Origin: Streptomyces sp. NRRL F-5135
GTDB lineage: Bacteria > Actinomycetota > Actinomycetes > Streptomycetales > Streptomycetaceae
Length of the DNA: 64,000 nt
NCBI RefSeq assembly: GCF_000719775.1
Contig: NZ_JOHR01000010.1
Coordinates: 182,953 to 246,952, forward strand
Direction of reading: 5' to 3'
Shown here piece by piece: positions 26,237-36,465 of the stretch. A model generated the notes under the pieces. It worked only from the letters and a program-made list of their open reading frames with translations, made no database searches and was not told the DNA's origin. Made by a program: the position numbers and the translations under genes. How positions within the stretch are numbered: the stretch's first letter is position 1; every line of letters starts with the position of its first letter.

Positions 26237-26466
26237 TCCTGATCGATTCCCCGGCGGGGTCTCCTCATCGTTCCCCGCTTCCCCCGCTGATTTCTCCCGG
26301 CCTCGCCACTTCCCTCACGCTGATTTCCCCCGTTCTCCCGTTCCCCGGCTTCCCGGTTCTCCTCATGGTCTTCCCCGCGCCGTCTTCTCCCCTCTTCCCC
26401 CACACCCTCCCCGATTCCTCCACCGGATCCGGAAGCGAGGAGACCGGTAACGGTCACCCGGAGTGG

Positions 26467-27471
26467 TCAGTACCAGGAGTCCCGGGCCGGGGGGAGGGAG
26501 GCTATTTCGGCCAGATCTCGCGCCGTCAGCCGCAGTTCCGCGGCGCGCGCGTTCTCCACCGCCCACTGTTCGCGTTTGGTCCCCGGCAGCGGCACCACAT
26601 GGCGCCCGCGGCTCAGCACCCAGGCCAGCGCCACCTGCGCCGGGGTCGCGCGGTGCCGGTCCGCTATCCGGCGCAACCCGGCCACCAGCGGCTGGTTCGC
26701 CGCCATGATCTCCGCCGTGAACCGCGGATGCCGTGCCCGTACGTCATCGGGCTCGAAGCCCTGCCCGGGGGTCAGCGTGCCGGTCAGGAAGCCACTGCCC
26801 AGCGGCATCGCCGCCAGGAACCCGATCCCGCGCGCCTCGCACCAGGGCAGCAGCCGCCCCGTCGCCTCCGGTGACCAGACCGACAGCTCCGCCTCCACCG
26901 CGCTCACCGGGAAGACCTGCTGCACGCGCTCCAACTGCCGGATCGTCGCGTCGTGCGGATCGGCGCCGGGCTTGCGCCGGAGGGTTCGCGCCCCGCGTGC
27001 GCCCAGCGCGCACAGTCCCAGCGCCCGGACCTTCCCCGCCCGTACCAGCTCCGCCATCGCGCCCCACGTCTCCTCGACGGGTATCTCCGGGTCCGCGCGG
27101 TGCAACTGGTAGAGGTCGATCACGTCGGTCTGGAGCCGGCGCAGCGAGGCGTCGCAGGCCCGGCGCACATAGCCGGGTCTGCCGTTGGCGACGACGTGCT
27201 GGTCACCGACCAGCAGTCCGCACTTGGTGGCGACGAAGGCGTCCTTCCGCCGCCGGCCGAGGGCCCGGCCGAGCAGCAGCTCATTGGTGAACGGGCCGTA
27301 CATGTCGGCCGTGTCGAGCAGGGTCACGCCGGCGTCGAGTGCGGCGTGGACCGTCCGGAGCGAGCGGTCGCCGCGCTGCTCGGAGCTGGTGTAGGCCCAG
27401 TGCATCGGCATGCAGCCGAGCCCGATCGCACCCACGTCGAGTGCCGCCGCACCGATGGTCCTCCGCTCCAA
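26467..27471 (-). CDS. Aldo/keto reductase
   Basis: The 334-residue protein is an NADPH-dependent aldo/keto reductase barrel. The catalytic tetrad is visible: Asp and Tyr in LLDTADMYGPFTNE, Lys in FVATKCG, His in LYQLHRADP. The C terminus has the cofactor loop VPLPGTKREQWAVENARA. The likely start is TTG 27471 (LERRTIGAAALDVGAIGLG), because GAGGAGGGG lies about 9 nt upstream. A longer frame to 27558 would overlap the divergent dehydrogenase start at 27545. Substrate is unknown. It is divergent from the D-hydroxyacid dehydrogenase, sharing 73 bp. Confidence 0.85.
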   Translation of the reverse strand: MERRTIGAAALDVGAIGLGCMPMHWAYTSSEQRGDRSLRTVHAALDAGVTLLDTADMYGPFTNELLLGRALGRRRKDAFVATKCGLLVGDQHVVANGRPGYVRRACDASLRRLQTDVIDLYQLHRADPEIPVEETWGAMAELVRAGKVRALGLCALGARGARTLRRKPGADPHDATIRQLERVQQVFPVSAVEAELSVWSPEATGRLLPWCEARGIGFLAAMPLGSGFLTGTLTPGQGFEPDDVRARHPRFTAEIMAANQPLVAGLRRIADRHRATPAQVALAWVLSRGRHVVPLPGTKREQWAVENARAAELRLTARDLAEIASLPPARDSWY

Positions 27472-27544
27472 CTGCCGTACCCCTCCTCGTGCCGTCCACA
27501 AGCTAACCCCATCGGCCCCGAACGCTTCGCATAGCCTCGTGACC

Positions 27545-28513
27545 ATGACTTCAGACATCTGGCTGCCGTACCCCGCCGACGAGATCGAGGGGCTCCCCGA
27601 GGGGCTCGACTACCGGTACTGGGACGGACAGGACGACTTCCCCGCGGACCCGGCCGACTGCGCCTTCTACGTCGTCCCGTACCTGAAGGGGCCGAAGATC
27701 TCGGTCCGTCCGCTCGCCGGGATGACCTCCGTACGCGTCGTCCAGACCCTCTCCGCCGGGACCGACCACGTCGCGCCCGCGCTCGGCGGGCTGCCCGGCG
27801 GGGTGCGGCTGTGCAACGCCAAGGGGGTCCACGAGGCCAGCACGGCCGAGCTGGCCCTCGCCCTGGTCCTGGCCTCCCTGCGCGGCATACCCGGTTTCGT
27901 ACGGGGCCAGGAGCGGGAGGAGTGGCGCTCCGGCTTCTATCCGGCGCTCGCCGACAAGTCCGTCCTGATCGTCGGCCACGGCTCGATCGGTGCCGCCATC
28001 GAGGACCGGCTCGCGCCCTTCGAGTGCGCGCGGGTGGTGCGCGTCGCGCGCTCCGCCCGTACCACCGAGCGCGGGCCGGTGCACGCGCTCGCCGATCTCC
28101 CCGAACTGCTTCCCGAGGCCGATGTCGTCATCCTCTCCACCCCGCTCACCCCGGAGACGAAGGGCCTGGCGGGAGCCGATTTCCTGGCCCGGATGAAGGA
28201 CGGGGCGCTGCTGGTGAACGTCGCGCGCGGCGCCGTCGTGGACACCAAGGCCCTGCTCGCCGAGGTGGAAAGGGGAAGGATCACGGCAGCCCTGGATGTC
28301 ACCGACCCGGAACCGCTGCCGGCGGGGCATCCGCTCTGGCATGCTCCGGGTGTCCTCATCAGCCCTCACGTCGGCGGATCGACCTCGGCCTTCCTGCCGC
28401 GCGCCAAGCGGCTGCTGGCCCGTCAGCTCACCCGGTTCGCCGCCGGGGAAGAGCTGGACAATGTCGTACTCACGACCGAAGGGGGTACTCGCCCGGCAGG
28501 AGCGGGGGAGTAG
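27545..28513 (+). CDS. D-2-hydroxyacid dehydrogenase
   Basis: The 322-residue NAD-dependent dehydrogenase has the two-domain fold of the D-isomer-specific family. The nucleotide-binding motif is VLIVGHGSIGAAIEDRL (about 140-156), the ribose-site Arg is in VRVARSA, LVNVARGAVVDTKALLAEVE holds the catalytic Arg, and the catalytic His is in LISPHVGGST. The substrate is not determinable. ATG 27545 gives the normal length. Downstream, 28514-28855 (342 bp) has no gene but holds two tandem repeat blocks listed separately. Confidence 0.92.
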   Translation: MTSDIWLPYPADEIEGLPEGLDYRYWDGQDDFPADPADCAFYVVPYLKGPKISVRPLAGMTSVRVVQTLSAGTDHVAPALGGLPGGVRLCNAKGVHEASTAELALALVLASLRGIPGFVRGQEREEWRSGFYPALADKSVLIVGHGSIGAAIEDRLAPFECARVVRVARSARTTERGPVHALADLPELLPEADVVILSTPLTPETKGLAGADFLARMKDGALLVNVARGAVVDTKALLAEVERGRITAALDVTDPEPLPAGHPLWHAPGVLISPHVGGSTSAFLPRAKRLLARQLTRFAAGEELDNVVLTTEGGTRPAGAGE

Positions 28514-28591
28514 ACGCGGAGCAGCACGGACCCGTACGGAGCGGGATACGTACGAAGCAGACGCCGGACGGGCGCGCGGCGGGCGCCCGGA

Positions 28592-28635
28592 GCCGGTCGT
28601 ACGCCGTAGCCGGGCCGGTCGTACGCCGTAGCCGG
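28592..28635. repeat. Perfect 22-bp tandem duplication
   Basis: A 22-bp unit beginning GCCGGTCGTACGCCGTAG occurs twice back to back (28592-28613, 28614-28635) with no mismatch; a partial third copy (GCCGGTGGC) follows. It is in the intergenic region before the cdgE-like gene. Confidence 0.85.
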
Positions 28636-28682
28636 GAGCCGGTGGCGCCACCAGGGCGCCCTCGCGGCTGGGGAACGCGCCA

Positions 28683-28747
28683 GCGGAAGGCGTCCGCGGA
28701 AGGTGTCTTCGGAAAGCGCCCGCGGAAGGCGTCTGCGGAAGGTGTCG
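28683..28747. repeat. Five tandem 13-bp repeats upstream of the cdgE-like gene
   Basis: Five adjacent 13-bp units fit GCGGAAGG(C/T)GTC(C/T/G): copies start at 28683, 28696, 28709 (degenerate, TCGGAAAGCGCCC), 28722 and 28735. The block ends 108 bp before the likely start codon. It could be a multi-site operator or a slipped-strand expansion. Confidence 0.8.
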
Positions 28748-28855
28748 GCGGTGATTCACGGGAGGGTGGCCCAAGACCCACCGGCGGACACGCTCCGCAG
28801 TCGTCCGGATACGGGCGCGGCGTCGCCGCCGACGGTCACGGAGAGTAGAAGAACT

Positions 28856-31800
28856 ATGTCCCTGAGTGACGAGTCTGGTGTATCGTCCCGATCTGGGGGC
28901 TGCGCCACGTGTGGGGCGGCGCGGCGGAAAGATCAGAATCCGAGGGGGGCGACGGGCGATGCACGGCCAATGGACGAACGATCCGACGCGGCAGGTACGC
29001 CGACGCCGGCCTCCGGACACCCCGGCGCGCAGGCGGGGCCCGGCGGCGGTGACAGGGACCGGCAGCGGAGCGGTCCGGTGAGCGCGGACGGCCTGCTGGC
29101 GGGCAGGCGTCCGTTCGCCGGCGGGGGTACGGGCCTGCCGGCCCAGCTCCTCCTCGCGCTGATCTGCGGAGGCTACGCGGCGGGCGCGGCGCTCGGCTGG
29201 GGGTCGACCGAACTGGCACTGTTCATGGGCGACTTCGGGCTCAGTCTCGCCGCCGCGATCGCCGCCGTCTCCTGCTACTTCTACGGACGGGGCCACGGCC
29301 GCCCCTGTCGGCCCGCCTGGCTGCTGTTCTCGTTCTCCTCGGCCATGGCCTCGGCCGGGAACGCGGTGTGGGGGTGGTACGAGGTCGTGCTCGGCCGCCC
29401 CGTGCCCACCTTCTCCCTCGCCGACCTCTTCTTCCTCTGCTTCGCCCCGCCCGCCATCGTGGGCCTGCTGGTCCTCGCCAAGCGCCCGGTCAGCCGGGCC
29501 GGCTGGGTCTGTCTCGCGCTGGACTCCTGGCTGATCGGCGGTTCGCTGCTGACGCTCTCCTGGAGCCTGGCCCTCGCGCGCACCACCCGGTTCGAGGGGG
29601 AGAGCGTCACGCAGTCCGCGCTCGCGCTCGCCTACCCACTGCTGGACATCGTGCTGGTCAGCATGGTGCTGGCGCTGCACTTCCGGCGCGGTACGGGCAG
29701 CCGTTCGGCGGTGAACACGGCGATCGCCGCGCTCGCCCTGACCGTGCTGTGCGACGCCCTGTTCACCTCACCGCTGCTGCGCGACAGCTACCGCTCGGGA
29801 CAGCTGCTGGACGCGGGCTGGTTCGCGGGCTCGCTGCTCCTCGCGTACGCGCCCTGGGGCGTGCGCCGTCTCCCCGAGAGCGTTCCCGCCGTGCGCCAGA
29901 ACCGTCCCCCGGGCCGACCGCTCGTCGGCTCGCTCGCGGCGATCACGCCGTACCTGGCCGCCGCCGTGTGCACGCTCGGGATCCTCTACAACGTCATCGA
30001 GGGCCGCCGGGTCGACCGCGTGGTCGTCCTCACCGGCTGCACGGTCGTGCTCGCCCTGGTCGTCCGGCAGGGCATCATGCTCGTCGACAACATCGCGCTC
30101 ACCCATGAACTGGCCCAGAAGGAGAACCACTTCCGGTCCCTGGTCCAGGGCTCCAGCGACGTCATCATGATCGCCGCGCCCTCCGGCATACTCCGCTATG
30201 TCAGCCCCGCCGCCTCTGGCGTCTACGGGCGGGAGGCCGAGGACCTCGTCGGCGCCGAACTGGCCTCGATCATCCACCCCGACGACCTCGGCAGGGTCGT
30301 CCGCGAGGTGCGGCGCTTCCTCGCCGCGCCCCCTTCCGAGGAGCCCACCACCCGCATCGAATGCCGGTTCAGGTCCGGCACGGGCGACTGGCTGAACGTG
30401 GAGTCCACGGTCAACCGCCACCAGGGCGGCCTGATCTTCAACAGCCGGGACGTCACCGAACGGGTCAGGCTCCAGGCGCAGCTCCAGCACAACGCCGAGC
30501 ACGACCCGCTGACCGACCTGCCCAACCGCGCCCTGTTCACCGAGCGGGTCCGCCAGGCGCTCTCCGGGCGCCGTACGACCGACCCGGGCACCGCGGTGCT
30601 CTTCATCGACCTCGACGGCTTCAAGGCCGTCAACGACCGCCTCGGCCACCAGGTCGGGGACGAACTGCTGATCCTGGCCGCCCAGCGGCTCCAGGAGTCG
30701 GTCCGCGCCGGGGACACCGCCGCCCGGCTCGGCGGTGACGAGTTCGCGGCGATCGTCCTCGGCGACGGAGGCTCGGACCGCGAGGCCCGCGAGCACCAGG
30801 TCCACGAGATCGCCGACCGGCTGCGGCTCAGGCTCTCCCAGCCGTACCGCATCGACGGCCACGACGTCCGGGTGGCCGCCTCCATCGGCGTCGCCTTCGC
30901 CGAGCCCGGCACCAGCCCCGCCACCCTGATGCGCAACGCCGACCTCGCCATGTACCGCGCCAAGGCGGGCGGCAAGAACCGGGTCGAGATGTACGCGCCC
31001 CAGATGCAGATGCAGGCCGACGCCGTCCGGCGGACCGAACGGGCGGCCCGGGCGCGCACGGCGCCGCGCGACGGCGAGTTCGCGCTGCTCCACCAGCCGG
31101 TGGTCCAGCTGTCCACCGGCCGGATCACCGCTGTCTCCGCCCAGGCCCGCCGCCGCTCCGCGCCGGGCCTGCCGCTCACCCCGGCGGAGCTCCTGCGCGG
31201 CTCCGGCCGCGGGGCCGACGAGGGTGAGCGCGCCGCCGGACTCGGCCGCCGGCTGCTGGAGGAAGCCGTCGCCCAGGCCGCCGAGCGGTCCAGGAGCGGC
31301 CATCACGTGCCCGTGACCGTGCGGCTCCCGGCCCGTGGACTGCTCGCCGCCTCCCCGCCCCTCGGCTCCGTCGGCTCCCTCGGAGCCGTCGGCCCCGTAG
31401 AAGGGGTGCTGGCCCGCCATGGCCTGCCGCCGGGGGCCCTGACGATCGAGCTGGCCGACGGCGACGCACGCGGCTCCCTGGACGAGCTGGAGCACCGCCT
31501 CGTCGCGCTGCGCCGGCTCGGCGTACGGATCGCGCTCGACGGCTTCGGCAGCGGCCACGCGTCGATCAACGCGCTGCGCCGGCTCCCCGTGGACGTGGTG
31601 AAGCTCGACCGCTGCCTGGTGGAGGGCGTCGTGGAGTCCGCCAGGCTGCACAAGATCACCGCCGGACTGCTGCGGATCGCCGGCGACCTCGGCATGCAGT
31701 CCGTCGCCGAGGGGGTGGACCATCCCGAACAGGTCCTGGCCCTGCGCGCCATGGGCTGCACGCACGGCCAGGGAATGGCGTTCGCCGGGCCGCTCGACGA

Positions 31801-32209
31801 GTACCGGCTGCGCCGTGCCCTGGTGCGCGGCTCGTATCCACTGCCCACGTCGACGGCGCCGGGCCGGGCGGGGACGCCGCCGGCGCTGCCGGCGGGCGCG
31901 CGCTCAGGCGGCGGATCAGCGGGCGTCCACACGGGCCTCCACGGCGTCCACGGGGGGCTGGCCGGAAGTCTGCACGGCGGCGCCCACGCCTCCGTGCACG
32001 GCGGCGCGCACGGAGCCCCGGGCACGGGCCACGGCGGGGGCCGTGGCGGAGTTCCCGGGGAACGGGCCCTGCCCGTCCTCACGGCGAGCGCGACCGGCTC
32101 CCCCCGGGGCGGCGGCGGGGCCCTGCCCGGGCGCCCCGCCCGGAGCGGCGTCGCCGACCTGTCCTACGTGCCCGCCGACTTCCCGCCCGCCGCCGACCCG
32201 CTCACATAG
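28856..32209 (+). CDS. cdgE: Membrane PAS-GGDEF-degenerate EAL protein (CdgE-like)
   Basis: The protein is 1,117 residues from ATG 28856; ATG 28970 is an alternative, and neither has a strong ribosome site. About nine membrane helices (100-400) precede a PAS domain (about 425-540, HFRSLVQGSSDVIMIAAPSG), GGDEF (626-630 intact, with the RAGD inhibitory site five residues upstream) and an EAL-like domain (740-985). In the EAL domain EAL is replaced by SAQ, the EITE glutamate and the NVSP asparagine are lost, and DDFGTG is DGFGSG, so it should not hydrolyse c-di-GMP. It is probably a diguanylate cyclase with an EAL-fold sensor. A 120-residue Gly/His/Ala tail (VHTGLHGVHGGLAGSLHGG) ends the protein. 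Position before ilvB matches S. coelicolor CdgE (SCO5511) as I recall. Confidence 0.85.
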   Translation: MSLSDESGVSSRSGGCATCGAARRKDQNPRGATGDARPMDERSDAAGTPTPASGHPGAQAGPGGGDRDRQRSGPVSADGLLAGRRPFAGGGTGLPAQLLLALICGGYAAGAALGWGSTELALFMGDFGLSLAAAIAAVSCYFYGRGHGRPCRPAWLLFSFSSAMASAGNAVWGWYEVVLGRPVPTFSLADLFFLCFAPPAIVGLLVLAKRPVSRAGWVCLALDSWLIGGSLLTLSWSLALARTTRFEGESVTQSALALAYPLLDIVLVSMVLALHFRRGTGSRSAVNTAIAALALTVLCDALFTSPLLRDSYRSGQLLDAGWFAGSLLLAYAPWGVRRLPESVPAVRQNRPPGRPLVGSLAAITPYLAAAVCTLGILYNVIEGRRVDRVVVLTGCTVVLALVVRQGIMLVDNIALTHELAQKENHFRSLVQGSSDVIMIAAPSGILRYVSPAASGVYGREAEDLVGAELASIIHPDDLGRVVREVRRFLAAPPSEEPTTRIECRFRSGTGDWLNVESTVNRHQGGLIFNSRDVTERVRLQAQLQHNAEHDPLTDLPNRALFTERVRQALSGRRTTDPGTAVLFIDLDGFKAVNDRLGHQVGDELLILAAQRLQESVRAGDTAARLGGDEFAAIVLGDGGSDREAREHQVHEIADRLRLRLSQPYRIDGHDVRVAASIGVAFAEPGTSPATLMRNADLAMYRAKAGGKNRVEMYAPQMQMQADAVRRTERAARARTAPRDGEFALLHQPVVQLSTGRITAVSAQARRRSAPGLPLTPAELLRGSGRGADEGERAAGLGRRLLEEAVAQAAERSRSGHHVPVTVRLPARGLLAASPPLGSVGSLGAVGPVEGVLARHGLPPGALTIELADGDARGSLDELEHRLVALRRLGVRIALDGFGSGHASINALRRLPVDVVKLDRCLVEGVVESARLHKITAGLLRIAGDLGMQSVAEGVDHPEQVLALRAMGCTHGQGMAFAGPLDEYRLRRALVRGSYPLPTSTAPGRAGTPPALPAGARSGGGSAGVHTGLHGVHGGLAGSLHGGAHASVHGGAHGAPGTGHGGGRGGVPGERALPVLTASATGSPRGGGGALPGRPARSGVADLSYVPADFPPAADPLT

Positions 32210-32230
32210 TGAGACCCCCGTCCCACCCAC

Positions 32231-32260
32231 TTGACATGCGGGGTGCGCCGGGAGGATGGT
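32231..32260 (+). promoter_or_regulatory. Promoter of the ilvB leader
   Basis: TTGACA (32231-32236) is a perfect -35. With an 18-bp spacer the -10 would be GATGGT (32255-32260), placing the start of transcription at about 32267-32268, on the leader ATG. With a 15-bp spacer GAGGAT (32252-32257) is the alternative. Confidence 0.6.
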
Positions 32261-32267
32261 CAGTCCC

Positions 32268-32309
32268 ATGCGCACCGAAATTCTCGTACTTGGACAGCGC
32301 GTCGGCTGA
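32268..32309 (+). CDS. ilvB leader peptide (attenuator)
   Basis: ATG 32268 opens a 13-residue peptide, [13 protein letters not shown], with consecutive Ile-Leu-Val-Leu codons (32280-32291) and a TGA at 32307. This is the expected design of a branched-chain amino acid attenuator: ribosomes stalling at these codons would change folding of the RNA ahead of the terminator at 32351-32384. GGAGG lies 12 nt upstream, but the promoter position suggests a leaderless start. An in-frame ATG at 32256 would add MVSP. AGCGCGTCGG inside the leader (32296-32305) is perfectly complementary to CCGACGCGCT (32341-32350), next to the terminator. Actinobacterial ilvB leaders have been predicted before. Confidence 0.85.
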   Translation: MRTEILVLGQRVG

Positions 32310-32350
32310 AGCAGAGCCCATGCCCGCTCTGTGGACCGTACCGACGCGCT

Positions 32351-32384
32351 CCCCTCGCTTGCCACTTGGCACGAGGGGTTTTTT
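32351..32384 (+). terminator. ilvB attenuator terminator
   Basis: CCCCTCG (32351-32357) pairs with CGAGGGG (32372-32378), with an inner TGCC/GGCA stem, followed by six T (32379-32384). A U tract is unusual for this GC-rich genome and marks an intrinsic terminator 57 bp before ilvB. A separate hairpin CAGAGC/GCTCTG (32312-32331) lies between the leader stop and the terminator. Confidence 0.9.
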
Positions 32385-32440
32385 GTTGCACCAGCACCGC
32401 CCAAACCCTCGCAAAACTCAGCTTCGAGAAGAGAATGCCG

Positions 32441-34291
32441 ATGACCGAGCAGGCCACCGGGGCCCACCATCCGCAGCCGCGGCCCCGCACCGGCGGATCG
32501 TCCACCGCGCCCGTCGAGCACGTCACGGGTGCGCAGTCCCTCATCCGTTCGCTCGAGGAAGTGGGGGCCGACACGGTATTCGGCATCCCAGGGGGCGCCA
32601 TCCTCCCCGCCTACGACCCGATGATGGACTCCACCCGGGTGCGCCACGTCCTCGTCCGGCACGAGCAGGGCGCGGGCCACGCGGCCACCGGTTACGCCCA
32701 GGCCACCGGCAAGGTCGGGGTCTGCATGGCCACCTCGGGCCCCGGCGCCACCAACCTGGTCACCCCGATCGCCGACGCGAACATGGACTCCGTGCCCCTG
32801 GTCGCGATCACCGGCCAGGTGGCGAGCGCGGCGATCGGCACGGACGCCTTCCAGGAGGCGGACATCTGCGGCATCACCATGCCGATCACGAAGCACAACT
32901 TCCTGGTCACCGACGCCAAGGACATCCCGCGGACCATCGCGGAGGCCTTCCACATCGCCTCCACCGGCCGCCCGGGGCCCGTCCTGGTCGACATCCCCAA
33001 GGACATCCTCCAGGCCCGTACGACCTTCTCCTGGCCGCCCGCCCAGGACCTGCCCGGCTACCGGCCGGTGACCAAGCCGCACGCCAAGCAGATCCGCGAG
33101 GCCGCCAAGCTGATCACCCAGTCCCGGCGGCCGGTCCTCTACGTCGGCGGCGGCGTCCTCAAGGCCGGGGCCACCGCCGAGCTGAAGGTGCTCGCGGAGC
33201 TGACCGGGGCGCCGGTCACCACCACGCTGATGGCGCTGGGCGCGTTCCCCGACAGCCATCCGCTGCACGTGGGCATGCCCGGCATGCACGGCTCGGTCAC
33301 GGCCGTCACCGCGCTCCAGAAGGCCGACCTGATCGTCGCCCTGGGCGCCCGGTTCGACGACCGCGTCACCGGCAAGCTGGACAGCTTCGCGCCGTACGCG
33401 AAGATCGTCCACGCCGACATCGACCCGGCGGAGATCGGCAAGAACCGTGCCGCCGACGTGCCGATCGTCGGCGACGCCCGCGAGGTGCTCGCCGACCTCG
33501 TCCAGGCCGTGCAGGCCGAGCACACCGACGGCCACGTGGGCGACTACACCGCCTGGTGGAAGGACCTCAACCGGTGGCGCGAGACCTACCCGCTCGGCTA
33601 CGACCAGCCGGCGGACGGCAGCCTCGCCCCCCAGCACGTCATCCAGCGCATCGGTGAGCTGGCCCCGGAGGGCACCGTCTTCGCGGCGGGCGTCGGCCAG
33701 CACCAGATGTGGGCGGCGCACTTCATCACCTACGACAAGCCCGCCACCTGGCTGAACTCGGGCGGCGCCGGGACCATGGGGTACGCCGTCCCCGCCGCCA
33801 TGGGGGCCAAGGCCGGGCAGCCGGACCGTACCGTCTGGGCGATCGACGGCGACGGCTGCTTCCAGATGACCAACCAGGAACTGACCACCTGCGCGCTCAA
33901 CAACATCCCGATCAAGGTCGCGATCATCAACAACGGCGCGCTCGGGATGGTCCGCCAGTGGCAGACCCTGTTCTACAACCAGCGCTACTCCAACACGGTG
34001 CTGCACGCCGGCCAGGAGCAGGCCGGCGCGGCGGGCAACGGCACCCGTGTCCCCGACTTCGTCAAGCTCGCCGAGGCCATGGGCTGTGTCGCCATGCGCT
34101 GCGAGTCCCCGGACGAGCTGGACGCGGTGATCGCCAAGGCCAACGCCATCAACGACCGCCCCGTCGTGGTCGACTTCATCGTGCACGAGGACGCCCAGGT
34201 GTGGCCGATGGTCGCCGCCGGCACCTCCAACGACACGGTGATGGCCGCACGGGGCGTCCGCCCCGACTTCGGCGACAGCGAAGACGACTGA
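32441..34291 (+). CDS. ilvB: Acetolactate synthase large subunit
   Basis: The 616-residue IlvB condenses two pyruvate (or pyruvate plus 2-oxobutyrate) in the first common step of Val/Leu/Ile synthesis using thiamine diphosphate. Landmarks are [15 protein letters not shown], the catalytic Glu in [32 protein letters not shown], and the ThDP/Mg motif [15 protein letters not shown] to [12 protein letters not shown]. The first 35 residues are a Pro/Gln-rich extension common in Streptomyces. ATG 32441 is chosen because GAGAAGA is 9 nt upstream; ATG 32435 is too close. Expression is gated by the leader peptide and terminator just upstream. ilvN starts 56 bp after the stop. Confidence 0.97.
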   Translation: MTEQATGAHHPQPRPRTGGSSTAPVEHVTGAQSLIRSLEEVGADTVFGIPGGAILPAYDPMMDSTRVRHVLVRHEQGAGHAATGYAQATGKVGVCMATSGPGATNLVTPIADANMDSVPLVAITGQVASAAIGTDAFQEADICGITMPITKHNFLVTDAKDIPRTIAEAFHIASTGRPGPVLVDIPKDILQARTTFSWPPAQDLPGYRPVTKPHAKQIREAAKLITQSRRPVLYVGGGVLKAGATAELKVLAELTGAPVTTTLMALGAFPDSHPLHVGMPGMHGSVTAVTALQKADLIVALGARFDDRVTGKLDSFAPYAKIVHADIDPAEIGKNRAADVPIVGDAREVLADLVQAVQAEHTDGHVGDYTAWWKDLNRWRETYPLGYDQPADGSLAPQHVIQRIGELAPEGTVFAAGVGQHQMWAAHFITYDKPATWLNSGGAGTMGYAVPAAMGAKAGQPDRTVWAIDGDGCFQMTNQELTTCALNNIPIKVAIINNGALGMVRQWQTLFYNQRYSNTVLHAGQEQAGAAGNGTRVPDFVKLAEAMGCVAMRCESPDELDAVIAKANAINDRPVVVDFIVHEDAQVWPMVAAGTSNDTVMAARGVRPDFGDSEDD

Positions 34292-34347
34292 GCCGGCCGA
34301 CGAAGGACCCAGGAAGCACAGAGAGAAGAGACCGAGGCACCCGACCC

Positions 34348-34872
34348 ATGTCCAAGCACACGCTCTCCGTCCTGGTGGAGAACACGCCCGGCATCCTCGC
34401 CAGGATCGCCGCGCTGTTCTCCCGGCGCGGCTTCAACATCGACTCACTCGCCGTCGGTGTCACCGAACACCCCGACATCTCCCGCATCACCATTGTGGTC
34501 AATGTCGAGGAACTGCCTCTGGAGCAGGTGACGAAGCAGCTCAACAAGCTGGTGAACGTCCTGAAGATCGTCGAACTCGAGCCCGGCGCTGCGATCCAGC
34601 GCGAGCTCGTCCTGGTGAAGGTCCGGGCCGACAACGAGACCCGCTCCCAGATCGTCGAGATCGTCCAGCTGTTCCGCGCCAAGACCGTGGACGTCTCGCC
34701 CGAGGCGGTCACGATCGAGGCCACCGGTTCGAGCGACAAGCTCGAGGCGATGCTCCGGATGCTGGAGCCGTTCGGCATCAAGGAGCTCGTCCAGTCCGGG
34801 ACGATCGCCATAGGGCGCGGCGCGCGGTCCATCACGGACCGCAGCCTGCGGGCGCTCGACCGCAGCGCGTGA
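34348..34872 (+). CDS. ilvN: Acetolactate synthase small subunit
   Basis: The 174-residue regulatory subunit carries an N-terminal ACT domain (TLSVLVENTPGILARIAALF, then RRGFNIDSLAVG) that binds valine for feedback inhibition, and a C-terminal ALS_ss domain (IQRELVLVKVRADNETRSQI to the end). It binds and activates IlvB. It lies between ilvB and ilvC and is probably on the same transcript. Confidence 0.97.
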   Translation: MSKHTLSVLVENTPGILARIAALFSRRGFNIDSLAVGVTEHPDISRITIVVNVEELPLEQVTKQLNKLVNVLKIVELEPGAAIQRELVLVKVRADNETRSQIVEIVQLFRAKTVDVSPEAVTIEATGSSDKLEAMLRMLEPFGIKELVQSGTIAIGRGARSITDRSLRALDRSA

Positions 34873-34990
34873 GCGAAGCGGTCCGCACGGCCCCCGGGCC
34901 GTCCCGTGGCCCCGTGGCCCTCCCCACGGCCCCGTGACCACGGGCACGCCCGCCCGACTCGAGCGAGCTCATCGGCTGAATCGAATGTGA

Positions 34991-36112
<1,122 letters not shown>

Positions 36113-36119
36113 CGCCCGT

Positions 36120-36179
36120 GCGCGGCCGGTCCCGCCCCGCCCCCGTACCCCGGGAGGCCCGGGCCGGGACCGGCCGCGC
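36120..36179 (+). terminator. ilvBNC operon terminator
   Basis: GCGCGGCCGGTCCCG (36120-36134) pairs perfectly with CGGGACCGGCCGCGC (36165-36179), starting 7 bp after the ilvC stop. Confidence 0.75.
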
Positions 36180-36465
36180 GGCGCGCCCGCACCCGACCGC
36201 ACGACGACGCGTGAGCGCCTCTCCACATGCGGGTACGCGCACGTACGGGCGACGCGGGCGCGGCGGATACGGAAACGTGAACGCCAGATGGACCGCACGG
36301 AAGAGTGATCCCGCTGTTGGGCGTATCGAAGCGCGATGACAGCACTACACTGCACAGCACATACGCGTCAGGCCCACAGTGTCGTGCGTCTTCCACGCGG
36401 CCAGAACCCTCCACCGCATGCGGCCGTCGGGACGGCCGTCCGCAATGGGATTAGTGAGGACCCAC
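36180..36465 (+). promoter_or_regulatory. Upstream region of serA
   Basis: Together with the terminator this fills the 353-bp gap between ilvC and serA. I see no gene. A -10-like TACACT near 36350 sits in an AT-richer stretch (about 36315-36370), which is the probable promoter; no convincing -35 or leader peptide is seen. Confidence 0.4.

Noticed and set aside
28683..28747. Possible CRISPR-like array
   Set aside because: Units are adjacent 13-mers without spacers, and no cas gene is present.
32256..32267. Longer ilvB leader peptide starting MVSP
   Set aside because: ATG 32256 overlaps the GGAGG and the probable -10, so it would not be in the transcript; kept only as an alternative.
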